23,065 nucleotides of DNA from CAZHUM01 sp046484045 (GCA_046484045.1 JAWOBZ010000096.1:1-23065); one strand, 5' to 3'. Positions 9,068-15,549 are shown, counted from the stretch's first letter. The notes: generated by a model from the letters alone, not told the origin. Made by a program: numbers and translations.

Positions 9068-9100
9068 ACCACGATACTATATTTAACTGAGGAGGTTCAA

Positions 9101-9490
9101 GTGTCCCGAGTAAGACTTAGCGACCTTAAAAGGGTCCTAAGGGAGGTCCTCGCAGAGAGGAATATCGACGAAGAAGAAGCCGACGAGATAGCGGAGAAAG
9201 TGATGAACCTATTCGGTTACGATACCACCATCACCGACAACATTCTATCGACCAACGAGAGAGATCTTTTTTATATGCTCGAGGACTACGATATCTTGGC
9301 TACGGAGGAAGAGAGTGTCATACTACCCAGCGGTAAGAGGTGGAGGATCCACTACTGGCGTTTGAAGGAAAATAAGATATGGAGTATACTCGAAGAGATG
9401 GAAAAGGAAGATGAGCCCATTGAAGAGGAATCCATCTACAAAAGGTTATCCGACGAAGTTTGGAAGAGGGCCAGCGGCAGCGATTACTGA
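9101..9490 (+). CDS. Small conserved archaeal protein, DUF6015-like
   Basis: This is a 129-residue acidic, helical protein with no signal peptide or membrane segment. The GTG start is supported by AGGAGGT five bases upstream. The N-terminal half (LKRVLREVLAERNIDEEEAD, then EKVMNLFGYDTTITDNIL, then ERDLFYMLEDYDIL) resembles from memory the archaeal DUF6015 family; this is recognition, not a search result. The middle (LPSGKRWRIHYWRL) and a Glu-rich C-terminus follow. The 'FYMLEDYDIL ... WRIHYW' arrangement could be a small winged-helix-like fold, but this is inference. It is the first gene of a tight operon with a METTL5-type methyltransferase and Csl4, which hints at a role near RNA. No biochemical function is known to me. 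Confidence 0.65.
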   Translation: MSRVRLSDLKRVLREVLAERNIDEEEADEIAEKVMNLFGYDTTITDNILSTNERDLFYMLEDYDILATEEESVILPSGKRWRIHYWRLKENKIWSILEEMEKEDEPIEEESIYKRLSDEVWKRASGSDY

Positions 9491-9507
9491 CTTTTTTTGG
9501 TGCATAC

Positions 9508-10113
9508 ATGAAGAAGAAAAATTTAGAGATCAAATTAGAGCAGGTACCACCACATCCTGACCCAGATGTAAAATACGAGCAGTACTCGACACCGGCGGTC
9601 ATAGCTGCTGATATACTGTTCACCGCTTACACCCAGGGTGATATACAATCAAAAAAAATCATCGACTTGGGGTGTGGTACGGGTATTTTTTCATTGGGTG
9701 CGGGTTTACTGGGGGCTGAAGAAGTAGTTGGTATGGACATCGACGAGGAATCAATACGAGCAGCTAAAGATCTATCGTCTCAATGGGGGTTATCTGATAC
9801 TGTCCATTTCGAGACAACGGAAGTAAACGATGTTGACGAAAACGCGGACACGGTGATAATGAACCCCCCCTTTGGATCTCAAAAAAAGCACGCTGACGTA
9901 CCGTTTCTCGACAAGGCCATGGAGATCGCCGACAAGATATATTCTCTACACAATCTAGTCACACGTGACTTCGTGCTCAAACACGTCCAGCAGAACGACT
10001 ATAAGGTTGTTGGGGAAAAAAGATATATGTTTGAATTGGATAACATTTTTATATTCCATACACAAAGGAAAAAACCGATTGAAGTCGGATTATTCATAAT
10101 AGAGAGGAAATAA
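9508..10113 (+). CDS. METTL5-type adenine-N6 RNA methyltransferase
   Basis: The protein has a class I SAM-dependent methyltransferase fold. Motif I is IIDLGCGTGIFSLGAGLLGA (residues 51-70), an acidic residue ends strand 2 (GMDID), and the NPPF catalytic tetrapeptide is at 119-122, as expected for N6-adenine methylation. The N-terminal EQYSTPAVIAADIL block (24-37) is typical of archaeal METTL5 homologues. Human METTL5 with TRMT112 makes m6A in 18S rRNA; an equivalent 16S rRNA role here is by homology. I start at the ATG at 9508 (201 residues). The longer frame from 9460 overlaps the previous gene and adds residues foreign to the family. The Shine-Dalgarno is weak (GGTG), right after a run of seven T. 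It is one base from csl4, so the two are surely co-transcribed. Confidence 0.88.
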   Translation: MKKKNLEIKLEQVPPHPDPDVKYEQYSTPAVIAADILFTAYTQGDIQSKKIIDLGCGTGIFSLGAGLLGAEEVVGMDIDEESIRAAKDLSSQWGLSDTVHFETTEVNDVDENADTVIMNPPFGSQKKHADVPFLDKAMEIADKIYSLHNLVTRDFVLKHVQQNDYKVVGEKRYMFELDNIFIFHTQRKKPIEVGLFIIERK

Positions 10114-10114
10114 C

Positions 10115-10690
10115 ATGGCAGAAAATGATGATGATATCGTTATACCCGGGGATAGATTGGGAACGACTGAAGAGTGGATACCAGGCGAGGGCACTTACGA
10201 GGACGAAGGAGTGGTGTACTCGAAATCCTTCGGAAGGGTGCACTACGACGAGGACAAGCTGGAAGCCGTGGTAAAACCGCTGAACCCCGTTATCCGTGTC
10301 AACGTGGGTGACGTTGTGTACGGCAAGGTACGAGACCGTAGAAAGTCCATAGCGACCGTCGAGATAGAGATCGTCGAGGGAGAATCTAGAGGTATAGAGG
10401 ATTACTGCGAGGGGACCCTACACATCTCAAAGGTGTCTAACGACTACATCGATGATCTGGAGAACGCTTTCTTGAAGGGAGATATCGTGAGAGCGAAGGT
10501 GACCCAGGTAGAGCCTTCGATACAGTTGACCACCCAGGGAAAGAATTATGGTGTGGTGCGTGGGTACTGCTTCCAGTGCAGAAAGTCTATGGAAAGACAG
10601 AGGAACAGGCTATACTGTAGTTACTGTGAAAGAAGGGAAAGTAGAAAGTTATCCGACCTTTATGGTAACATAAAATTAAAAAGCAAATAG
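10115..10690 (+). CDS. csl4: Exosome RNA-binding subunit Csl4
   Basis: Csl4 forms part of the cap of the archaeal exosome above the Rrp41/Rrp42 ring and helps select RNA for 3'-5' decay or tailing. All three parts are visible: an N-terminal domain (IVIPGDRLGTTEEWIPGEG, residues 8-26), an S1 RNA-binding domain at about 63-142, and a C-terminal zinc ribbon with Cys152, Cys155, Cys168 and Cys171 (CFQC ... CSYC). The 191-residue length is normal. The gene starts one base after the methyltransferase stop and is followed by two tiny coiled-coil genes, so rRNA modification and RNA decay are linked in one transcript. No rrp4, rrp41, rrp42 or dnaG gene is in the window. Confidence 0.95.
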   Translation: MAENDDDIVIPGDRLGTTEEWIPGEGTYEDEGVVYSKSFGRVHYDEDKLEAVVKPLNPVIRVNVGDVVYGKVRDRRKSIATVEIEIVEGESRGIEDYCEGTLHISKVSNDYIDDLENAFLKGDIVRAKVTQVEPSIQLTTQGKNYGVVRGYCFQCRKSMERQRNRLYCSYCERRESRKLSDLYGNIKLKSK

Positions 10691-10704
10691 AGGTGAAAGC
10701 TGAC

Positions 10705-10935
10705 TTGGTAGATACCGGTAAGACGTTAACCGCCATAGAAGAATTGAAGCGTTGGGAGAAAAGGGAGGAGGAGATCCTAGAGAGGATGAAAGAGTTGAAA
10801 GAAGAGAAGAAGAAGCTGCAAGAAAAGGCTAAAGATCTGAAGAACGCTATAAATGAGTGTGAAGAGGGTATCAGACAAATGAGAAAGAGCGGCGAACCGA
10901 TCAAAAAACACGTGGATAGTTTGGATATAATCTGA
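10705..10935 (+). CDS. Small coiled-coil protein A (TTG start)
   Basis: This is a short, very charged, almost wholly helical protein of 76 residues rich in Lys and Glu (LKRWEKREEEILERMKELKE and onward), with heptad-like Leu/Met/Ile spacing typical of a coiled coil. It ends in KKHVDSLDII. The longest frame begins at a GTG at 10693, but that GTG lies inside GAGGTGA (10690-10696), a near-perfect Shine-Dalgarno that places the start eight bases later at the TTG at 10705. The gene is 14 bases after csl4 and 9 bases before a second gene of the same character. I recognise no family. A prefoldin-like or scaffolding role is possible but unproved. An antisense Ser/Phe-rich frame here is a shadow of the Lys/Glu codons. 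Confidence 0.7.
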   Translation: MVDTGKTLTAIEELKRWEKREEEILERMKELKEEKKKLQEKAKDLKNAINECEEGIRQMRKSGEPIKKHVDSLDII

Positions 10936-10944
10936 GGTGCTGGA

Positions 10945-11169
10945 TTGAACGAGATCAACCTTGATGGATTAAAAAAGATGGCTGATGAATACCAAGAGAA
11001 GCACGAACAGATCAAGCAGAGGATAGAAGAGCTAACGGAGGAAGAGAAGAGGTTAAAAAACGAACTGGAGAGGGTGCGCAATCATATTACATATTACCGA
11101 TCGGTCATCTCGGATATGAAGAAAAAGATGAAGGGAAGTAGGGATTTGGATATCTTCGATAGGATATGA
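10945..11169 (+). CDS. Small coiled-coil protein B (TTG start)
   Basis: This 74-residue charged helical protein (KKMADEYQEKHEQIKQRIEE, then EEEKRLKNELERVRNHI) has coiled-coil spacing, and its tail DLDIFDRI resembles the SLDII tail of the preceding protein. The two may be diverged tandem duplicates. The start is TTG, with GAGGTG five bases upstream, the same start arrangement as protein A. It is the last gene of the 9101-11169 operon, and the next base stretch holds an AT-rich dyad and promoter. The function is unknown. Being co-transcribed with csl4 makes an RNA- or ribosome-associated role worth considering, but nothing in the sequence proves it. Confidence 0.7.
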   Translation: MNEINLDGLKKMADEYQEKHEQIKQRIEELTEEEKRLKNELERVRNHITYYRSVISDMKKKMKGSRDLDIFDRI

Positions 11170-11179
11170 GTTTATATAC

Positions 11180-11209
11180 GATAGTCTATGTAAATTGATT
11201 TACACTATC
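11180..11209. promoter_or_regulatory. Interrupted dyad upstream of the roadblock/GvpD-like operon
   Basis: GATAGT (11180-11185) pairs with ACTATC (11204-11209), and GTAAAT (11190-11195) pairs with ATTTAC (11198-11203); four unpaired bases CTAT lie on one side. It sits a few bases before a TATA-like CTTAAATA (11214-11221) and after another TATA-like stretch (TTTATATA, 11171-11178). That position fits an operator. A hairpin ending the csl4 operon is the alternative, but no U-rich tract follows directly. Confidence 0.45.
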
Positions 11210-11213
11210 AAAA

Positions 11214-11221
11214 CTTAAATA
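11214..11221 (+). promoter_or_regulatory. Candidate TATA box of the roadblock gene
   Basis: CTTAAATA would give a start near 11243, leaving about 30 bases of leader that includes AGGAGTG before the ATG at 11273. Confidence 0.35.
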
Positions 11222-11272
11222 TGTTAACCTTGTTTTACCCTTACGATCGAAGAAAATACAGGAGTGTAATAC

Positions 11273-11644
11273 ATGAACATAAAAACACAGGTAGAAGAAA
11301 TGTTCGAGGACCGTTGTTCAAACAGAGATATCGATGCCCTTGTCCTAACATCAAGGAACGGTGTGCCGATAGCTTCATATATAGATAAGAATGAAAAGAC
11401 CGAAAGTTTTAGTGCACTTTCTGCAACGATATTAGGTGCTTCAGAAGTAATATTTTCCGGCTTCGGTAAAGGGGATCCCGAGTTGATCGAGATATCATCG
11501 GATGACACCCTGCTTCTGGTCAAGGGTGTGGACAAGTCATCGGTGATATCTGCTTTAGCCAACGGTGGAGATATATCAGAATTAAATGGATTGATGGATG
11601 AATTGATCGATAATATTAGACAACTCAAAAATGTTGAAGAATAA
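11273..11644 (+). CDS. Roadblock/LC7 domain protein
   Basis: This 123-residue protein is a single roadblock/LC7 domain: an N-terminal helix, then ALVLTSRNGVPIAS (residues 22-35), a central helix (FSALSATILGASEVIF), and strands SSDDTLLLVKGVDKSSVISA with a final helix. In bacteria and archaea such proteins (MglB-like) dimerise and usually modulate a partner P-loop NTPase. AGGAGTG lies seven bases before the ATG. The gene is 14 bases before a GvpD/KaiC-like ATPase, so the partner is probably that ATPase and not a Ras-like GTPase; this is inference from context. It has its own promoter region containing a dyad. Confidence 0.88.
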   Translation: MNIKTQVEEMFEDRCSNRDIDALVLTSRNGVPIASYIDKNEKTESFSALSATILGASEVIFSGFGKGDPELIEISSDDTLLLVKGVDKSSVISALANGGDISELNGLMDELIDNIRQLKNVEE

Positions 11645-11658
11645 TGTGGTGGTAAAAA

Positions 11659-13209
11659 ATGTCAGCCAATGAAGAGAATGTAAGTAAAGACAGAAAAAAA
11701 TCAGAAAGCATACCATCAGAAGTGATATCTTTCCTCCAGCGTAAAGGTGGTTCTTCACTTTTGCTTAAAGGTAATGCAGGTACCGGAAAAACGACTCTAG
11801 CATTACAATTAATTGAAGAATTAGGTGACCCAGATAAGAGTTTTTATCTGTCAACCAGGGTTTCGGATCAAAGTTTGTACAATCAATTTCCATGGTTGGA
11901 AGAAAAAGAGATGAAAAGCAGGGTGATAGACTCCAGTAAGGTTTTCTTAGAGGCGATGTACGGTGGGAAGGAAATACCGGAGGACGAAGATCTACCCGAA
12001 GTTGAAAAGAAGAAGATAGAATCCGCCAAAGAATTTTTAGGCAGCATCGAAGAGGATGTCGTACCCAACGAGGTCAACAGGACTCGATTGAACAGCTTGG
12101 AAGAGAGGATACCGGGATTGGAACGCATATACGATAGGATAGACCACGTCCTACCGAAGAGATGCACCCTGGTGGTGGACAGCGTAGAAGGGCTGACTCA
12201 TAAGTACGGCATCGACCCGGAGACGTTCATAATGACGCTTCAAAAGGACCTTGTTGAGCACTCCAATACCAATGTAATCATGGTACTCGAAAAGGAAAAG
12301 GCCAAGAATCTAGAGTACCTCGTCGACGGCGTGGTTCAACTCAACAGATTCCAGATAGAGAACAGAGATGTCAGGGAGATAAAGATAATCAAACTCAGGG
12401 CTATCGGGATCCAGCAGCCGTCTTACCTCATGACCCTGGAAGGTGGAAGATTCAGAACTTTTGAACCATTTTCGGTAAAAGTAGATAAAAAGAAAGAGTG
12501 GACCTCGGTTACTACAAAAGAGGGATACTACAGCACCGGGACCAGCGATCTCAACGATCTCTTGGCTGGTGGATTCGAGGTAGGCAGCTACAACGTCTTC
12601 GAAGTGAAAGAAGATGTCAGCAACGAGGAATATCTATCCGTAGTAAGACCGATCTTCTTGAACTTTTTAGCGGAGAATAGGGGTGTACTGACGATACTGT
12701 CTGGAGGTACTCACCCTGAAAATCTAAGGGACGACCTTACACGATTTGTTTCAGAAGACAGATTCGATTCGAAATTCAGGGTGGTAGATTACTTCTCACC
12801 TCAATCCGAGAAGCCGTATATGATGGCACTGGGAGGTAAAAAGAGGGACGAGGTCGGAAAAATATACACCAAGAACATCCGGGAGATAAGCGATGAAGGA
12901 GAAACACCCTGGATGGATTACGTCGGCTTCGATACAATGGAGTACCTAACAGGTAATGAAATAGCGATAAGAGATCTGTTGGAATCTGTGGCAAATACCA
13001 AGGCATCCAAGAATCTGGGTATAGGCATAATGAAACACGGCCTAAAACTATCAAGCGAGATCAAAAATATGGCGGATACATACATAGTGATAACCAGTAT
13101 AAACAACACTCCCTGTATTTACGGTATCAAACCCAAAACTGGTCTCTATGCGATACAGCCTGATGAAGAGAAGGGCAGTCCCCACATCTCGCTGATACCC
13201 ATAAGGTAA
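11659..13209 (+). CDS. GvpD/KaiC-like RecA-superfamily ATPase
   Basis: This is a 516-residue cytosolic P-loop protein. The N-terminal RecA/KaiC domain has Walker A GNAGTGKT at residues 38-45 and Walker B CTLVVDSVEG ending near Asp174. An acidic linker (about 95-150) lies between them. The C-terminal half starts at about residue 290 (YYSTGTSDLNDLLAGGFEVG) like a second KaiC domain. At the place where Walker A should be it reads EVKEDVSNEEY, so this half is nucleotide-binding dead or regulatory. One active N-terminal domain and the total length match the GvpD family, known in haloarchaea as a repressor of gas-vesicle genes. No gas-vesicle genes are present here, so a different signalling role is likely. 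The gene is paired with the roadblock protein 14 bases upstream and converges with pcm, 17 bases separating the stops. Confidence 0.8.
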   Translation: MSANEENVSKDRKKSESIPSEVISFLQRKGGSSLLLKGNAGTGKTTLALQLIEELGDPDKSFYLSTRVSDQSLYNQFPWLEEKEMKSRVIDSSKVFLEAMYGGKEIPEDEDLPEVEKKKIESAKEFLGSIEEDVVPNEVNRTRLNSLEERIPGLERIYDRIDHVLPKRCTLVVDSVEGLTHKYGIDPETFIMTLQKDLVEHSNTNVIMVLEKEKAKNLEYLVDGVVQLNRFQIENRDVREIKIIKLRAIGIQQPSYLMTLEGGRFRTFEPFSVKVDKKKEWTSVTTKEGYYSTGTSDLNDLLAGGFEVGSYNVFEVKEDVSNEEYLSVVRPIFLNFLAENRGVLTILSGGTHPENLRDDLTRFVSEDRFDSKFRVVDYFSPQSEKPYMMALGGKKRDEVGKIYTKNIREISDEGETPWMDYVGFDTMEYLTGNEIAIRDLLESVANTKASKNLGIGIMKHGLKLSSEIKNMADTYIVITSINNTPCIYGIKPKTGLYAIQPDEEKGSPHISLIPIR

Positions 13210-13226
13210 AAACAGAATCGGAACTA

Positions 13227-13877
13227 TCAGTAACCGTATTCTCCCTTCAGGGGCACGAAAGCAACGCCCCCGAGCTTTTCTTTCTTTATCTTATCTTCAG
13301 CGGTTCTAGTAACACGTATAAGTTCCTGGAAAAAACCGCTGCTCACGGGTAAAAGCAGTTTCCCTCCTACTTTCAACTGTCTTATAAGTGGCGGTGGTAT
13401 CTCCGGTGCGGCACATGCTACGGAGATCCTGTCATAGGGTGCCTCTTCTTCGTAACCGCTGGAACCGTCTCCTCTGATGACCTCCACGTTTTGTATTCCT
13501 GTCTTTTCAAGTGCCTTTTCTGCTGAACGAGCGAGTTCTTCCAATAACTCTACTGAAAAAACTATTCCCTCCTCTTTCACGACCCGAGAGATCACTGCGG
13601 CATGATATCCCATTCCACCACCGACCTCGAGGACTTTATGTCCAGGTTCTAGATCTAGTTTCTCCACCATCATAGCCACCATATGCGGTGCGGAGATCGT
13701 CTGCCCGCCACCGATGGGCTGTGGAGAATCCACATAGGCGTATTTTTCCATGTGATCCGGCATGAAGTTCTCCCTTGGGATGCTCAGCATCGCTCTCTTG
13801 ACCTCATTTGATTTGATGTAACCGTACTTTTCAAGTTCATCCAACAACCTTTTTCTTTCCTCGATCATATCCATCAT
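13227..13877 (-). CDS. pcm: Protein-L-isoaspartate O-methyltransferase
   Basis: The enzyme methylates L-isoaspartyl residues in aged proteins with SAM, starting their repair in the cytosol. Family motifs are all present: the early RENFMPDHMEKYAYVDSPQP, GGGQTISAPHMVA (residues 56-68), the SAM loop LEVGGGMGYHAA (83-94), the acidic SVELLEELA that ends the next strand, and APYDRISVACAAPEIPPPLI. At 216 residues it is full length. The ATG at 13877 overlaps the TGA of the upstream regulator gene by four bases (ATGA), so translation is probably coupled. The operon order is membrane protein, double wHTH regulator, pcm. That linkage makes pcm a possible target or passenger of the regulator. Its SAH by-product is the substrate of the hydrolase encoded at 15550. 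Confidence 0.94.
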   Translation of the reverse strand: MMDMIEERKRLLDELEKYGYIKSNEVKRAMLSIPRENFMPDHMEKYAYVDSPQPIGGGQTISAPHMVAMMVEKLDLEPGHKVLEVGGGMGYHAAVISRVVKEEGIVFSVELLEELARSAEKALEKTGIQNVEVIRGDGSSGYEEEAPYDRISVACAAPEIPPPLIRQLKVGGKLLLPVSSGFFQELIRVTRTAEDKIKKEKLGGVAFVPLKGEYGY

Positions 13878-14404
13878 CTCAACTCAGACCAGGTCTCTAC
13901 GAACCTATCGACCGCATCATCTAAGAAAGAGGACTTGTAGGTTATTAAAACCTGTGCAACCTCGTCTTCGTTTTTACAGGAATATATCTTCCTCCTACCT
14001 TCTTTCCTAGATACGATAATTCCTCTATCTTTCATCTTATTCAGGTGGAAAGAGATAGTGGACTTAGAAACATCGAATTGTTCAGCTATCTCAGTGAACC
14101 CATATTCACCTTTTTTCAATAGGATTAATATTACTTTCCTGGGAATATCCTGCCGTAAAATGCCCAAAATCTTTCTATCTGGGTAGTTCACCTCGTCATC
14201 CACATAGTATCTTTTTTTATTCCCCGTCAATTCCCCTGCTATCAGACCCCTTTCTTCCATGTAATTAAGATGATATTCCAGTTGACCCGTGGGCATATCG
14301 AGTGCCTTCTGGATCTCCCTCATGTAGCACCCGGGGTATCGAGAGATATGTAAAAAAATCTCTCTTCTGCTGTCCAACTCCAGAACATCATCTTTTAGCC
14401 CCAT
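13874..14404 (-). CDS. Double winged-helix (ArsR-like) transcriptional regulator
   Basis: This 176-residue protein is made of two winged helix-turn-helix domains. The first (residues about 12-72) reads GCYMREIQKALDMPTGQLEY and HLNYMEERGLI, with wing GNKKRYYV. The second (about 82-148) reads YGFTEIAEQFDVSKSTISFH and LNKMKDRGIIV, with wing GRRKIYS. A short C-terminal helix follows. No metal-binding Cys cluster or ligand domain is visible. Tandem wHTH proteins of this kind are common in archaea and are often coded beside a small three-helix membrane protein, as here. The next gene, pcm, overlaps by four bases. It may sense a signal relayed by the membrane protein; targets are unknown, though the divergent promoter region at 14681-14788 is an obvious place to look for autoregulation. 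Confidence 0.85.
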   Translation of the reverse strand: MGLKDDVLELDSRREIFLHISRYPGCYMREIQKALDMPTGQLEYHLNYMEERGLIAGELTGNKKRYYVDDEVNYPDRKILGILRQDIPRKVILILLKKGEYGFTEIAEQFDVSKSTISFHLNKMKDRGIIVSRKEGRRKIYSCKNEDEVAQVLITYKSSFLDDAVDRFVETWSELR

Positions 14405-14413
14405 GGTTTGATT

Positions 14414-14680
14414 TCACTTCCTTAGGATTGCAAGGTAGAGGAGTACGACGATCAAAAGATCAAGCGATAACATGAAGATATTCGGTTCCCCTAGAGGGGC
14501 TATGGAGAATAGGCGTGAAAGAAGTGCGTATATTCCTATCGCCCCGAATATCACGAAGGTTAAAGTGATCAACAACAATTTTTTACTACCCGATCTTCGG
14601 TAACTGGAAAAACCCACCATCGCCTGCAGTATCGCCAGACCGGCCAGACAGACAGATACCAGAGTATATATCATATCCAT
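14414..14680 (-). CDS. Small three-helix membrane protein (DUF7521-like)
   Basis: This 88-residue protein has three hydrophobic segments: residues about 4-24 (IYTLVSVCLAGLAILQAMVG), 34-54 (KLLLITLTFVIFGAIGIYAL) and 67-86 (IFMLSLDLLIVVLLYLAI). A short basic loop with SYRRSGSKKL joins the first two. The pattern resembles, from memory, the archaeal DUF7521 family coded next to winged-helix regulators. GGTG precedes the ATG. The gene lies nine bases upstream of the double wHTH gene and is first in the minus-strand operon. A role as membrane sensor or anti-regulator for that protein is inferred from this pairing alone. Confidence 0.75.
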   Translation of the reverse strand: MDMIYTLVSVCLAGLAILQAMVGFSSYRRSGSKKLLLITLTFVIFGAIGIYALLSRLFSIAPLGEPNIFMLSLDLLIVVLLYLAILRK

Positions 14681-14788
14681 TTTGACACCACGTCGAGAGA
14701 AGCTTATCTCCTTATAATTTTTCTGTACGTATAAGAGTTTTTATATGGATGAGTTCATGTTACTAGTAATATTTAAGAGATAGATACC
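14681..14788. promoter_or_regulatory. Divergent promoter region between the wHTH operon and phosphopantothenate synthetase
   Basis: This 108-base AT-rich spacer holds a minus-strand TATA-like element (CTTATAATTTTT read on the plus strand at 14711-14722) and a plus-strand one (TTTTTATATGG, about 14737-14747). CTTATA (14711-14716) and TATAAG (14730-14735) form an inverted pair. A 10-base palindrome TTACTAGTAA sits at 14760-14769, 19 bases before the synthetase ATG and near its expected transcription start. Confidence 0.45.
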
Positions 14789-15508
14789 ATGACTGAGATC
14801 CCGAAGAGCCATCCTAGATACGAATCGCTGAGGGTCCGAGAACTGTTGGTCGAAGGTGTAGAAGAGGGTATCACATCCAAAGCTGGACTCATAGCACACG
14901 GCAGGGGAGAGGCGTTCGATTACCTGCTGGGCGAGGAGACCATAGATACTGCTGTGATCGCCGAAAGGGCGGCGGTGGATCGTATGCTTGAAGCCGATAA
15001 CCCAGTTATATCAGTTAACGGCAACGTCGCCGCGCTGGTGCCGGGAGAGATAGTCGAGTTAGCAGAAAGGCTGGAAGCCAAGCTCGAGGTGAACCTGTTC
15101 CACCGAACCGATGAGCGGATGGAGAAGATACGCGGCAAACTGCTCGAACACGGAGCCGATGCGGTTTACGGTCTTGATGCGGATGCAGAGATCCCGGGAC
15201 TAGACCACGACAGAGCACTATGTTCGAAAGAAGGTATCTACACTTCCGATGTGGTGCTGGTACCTCTGGAGGACGGCGATCGGGCCACGGCTCTCTCCGA
15301 GATGGGTAAGACGGTGATAACCATCGATCTGAACCCGCTGTCTCGCACGGCTCAGACCGCCGATATAACCATCGTAGATAATATAACCAGAGCCGTTCCC
15401 AACATGATCCGGATCAAACCGCTTCCCGGTAGGTTCGATAACGAAGAGAATCTTAATTCAGTTATGAATCACATCGCAGAACGGTTGAAAGAAGAATCTA
15501 AGAAATAG
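14789..15508 (+). CDS. 4-phosphopantoate--beta-alanine ligase (archaeal phosphopantothenate synthetase)
   Basis: The enzyme joins 4-phosphopantoate and beta-alanine with ATP to give 4'-phosphopantothenate, the archaeal route to coenzyme A that replaces bacterial PanC/PanK. Family blocks are strong: IPKSHPRYESLRVRE (residues 4-18), HGRGEAFDYLLGE (37-49), NPVISVNGNVAALVP (71-85), LEVNLFHRTDERM, and DLNPLSRTAQTADITIVDNI near the end. At 239 residues it is slightly shorter than usual but complete. It has its own promoter region. S-adenosylhomocysteine hydrolase follows after 41 bases, so they may share a transcript, though that gap contains a TATA-like ATTATAATA. No pantoate kinase gene is visible in the window. 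Confidence 0.93.
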   Translation: MTEIPKSHPRYESLRVRELLVEGVEEGITSKAGLIAHGRGEAFDYLLGEETIDTAVIAERAAVDRMLEADNPVISVNGNVAALVPGEIVELAERLEAKLEVNLFHRTDERMEKIRGKLLEHGADAVYGLDADAEIPGLDHDRALCSKEGIYTSDVVLVPLEDGDRATALSEMGKTVITIDLNPLSRTAQTADITIVDNITRAVPNMIRIKPLPGRFDNEENLNSVMNHIAERLKEESKK

Positions 15509-15549
15509 AAAAAGACAATTATAATAGGATGATATAAAGGAGCGATAAC

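Noticed and set aside
9490..9508. Programmed frameshift at the seven-T run joining the DUF6015-like protein and the methyltransferase
   Set aside because: The run lies after the stop codon of the first gene, and the second has its own start matching the family N-terminus, so no fusion is needed.
10587..11081. Minus-strand frame of 164 codons rich in Ser, Phe and Leu
   Set aside because: It is the complement of Lys/Glu-rich coiled-coil codons and the csl4 end; on the other strand the genes have proper Shine-Dalgarno sites and operon spacing.
11659..13209. Gas-vesicle cluster implied by the GvpD-like ATPase
   Set aside because: No gvpA, gvpC, gvpF or other gas-vesicle gene is in the window, and GvpD-like proteins are found in archaea without vesicles.
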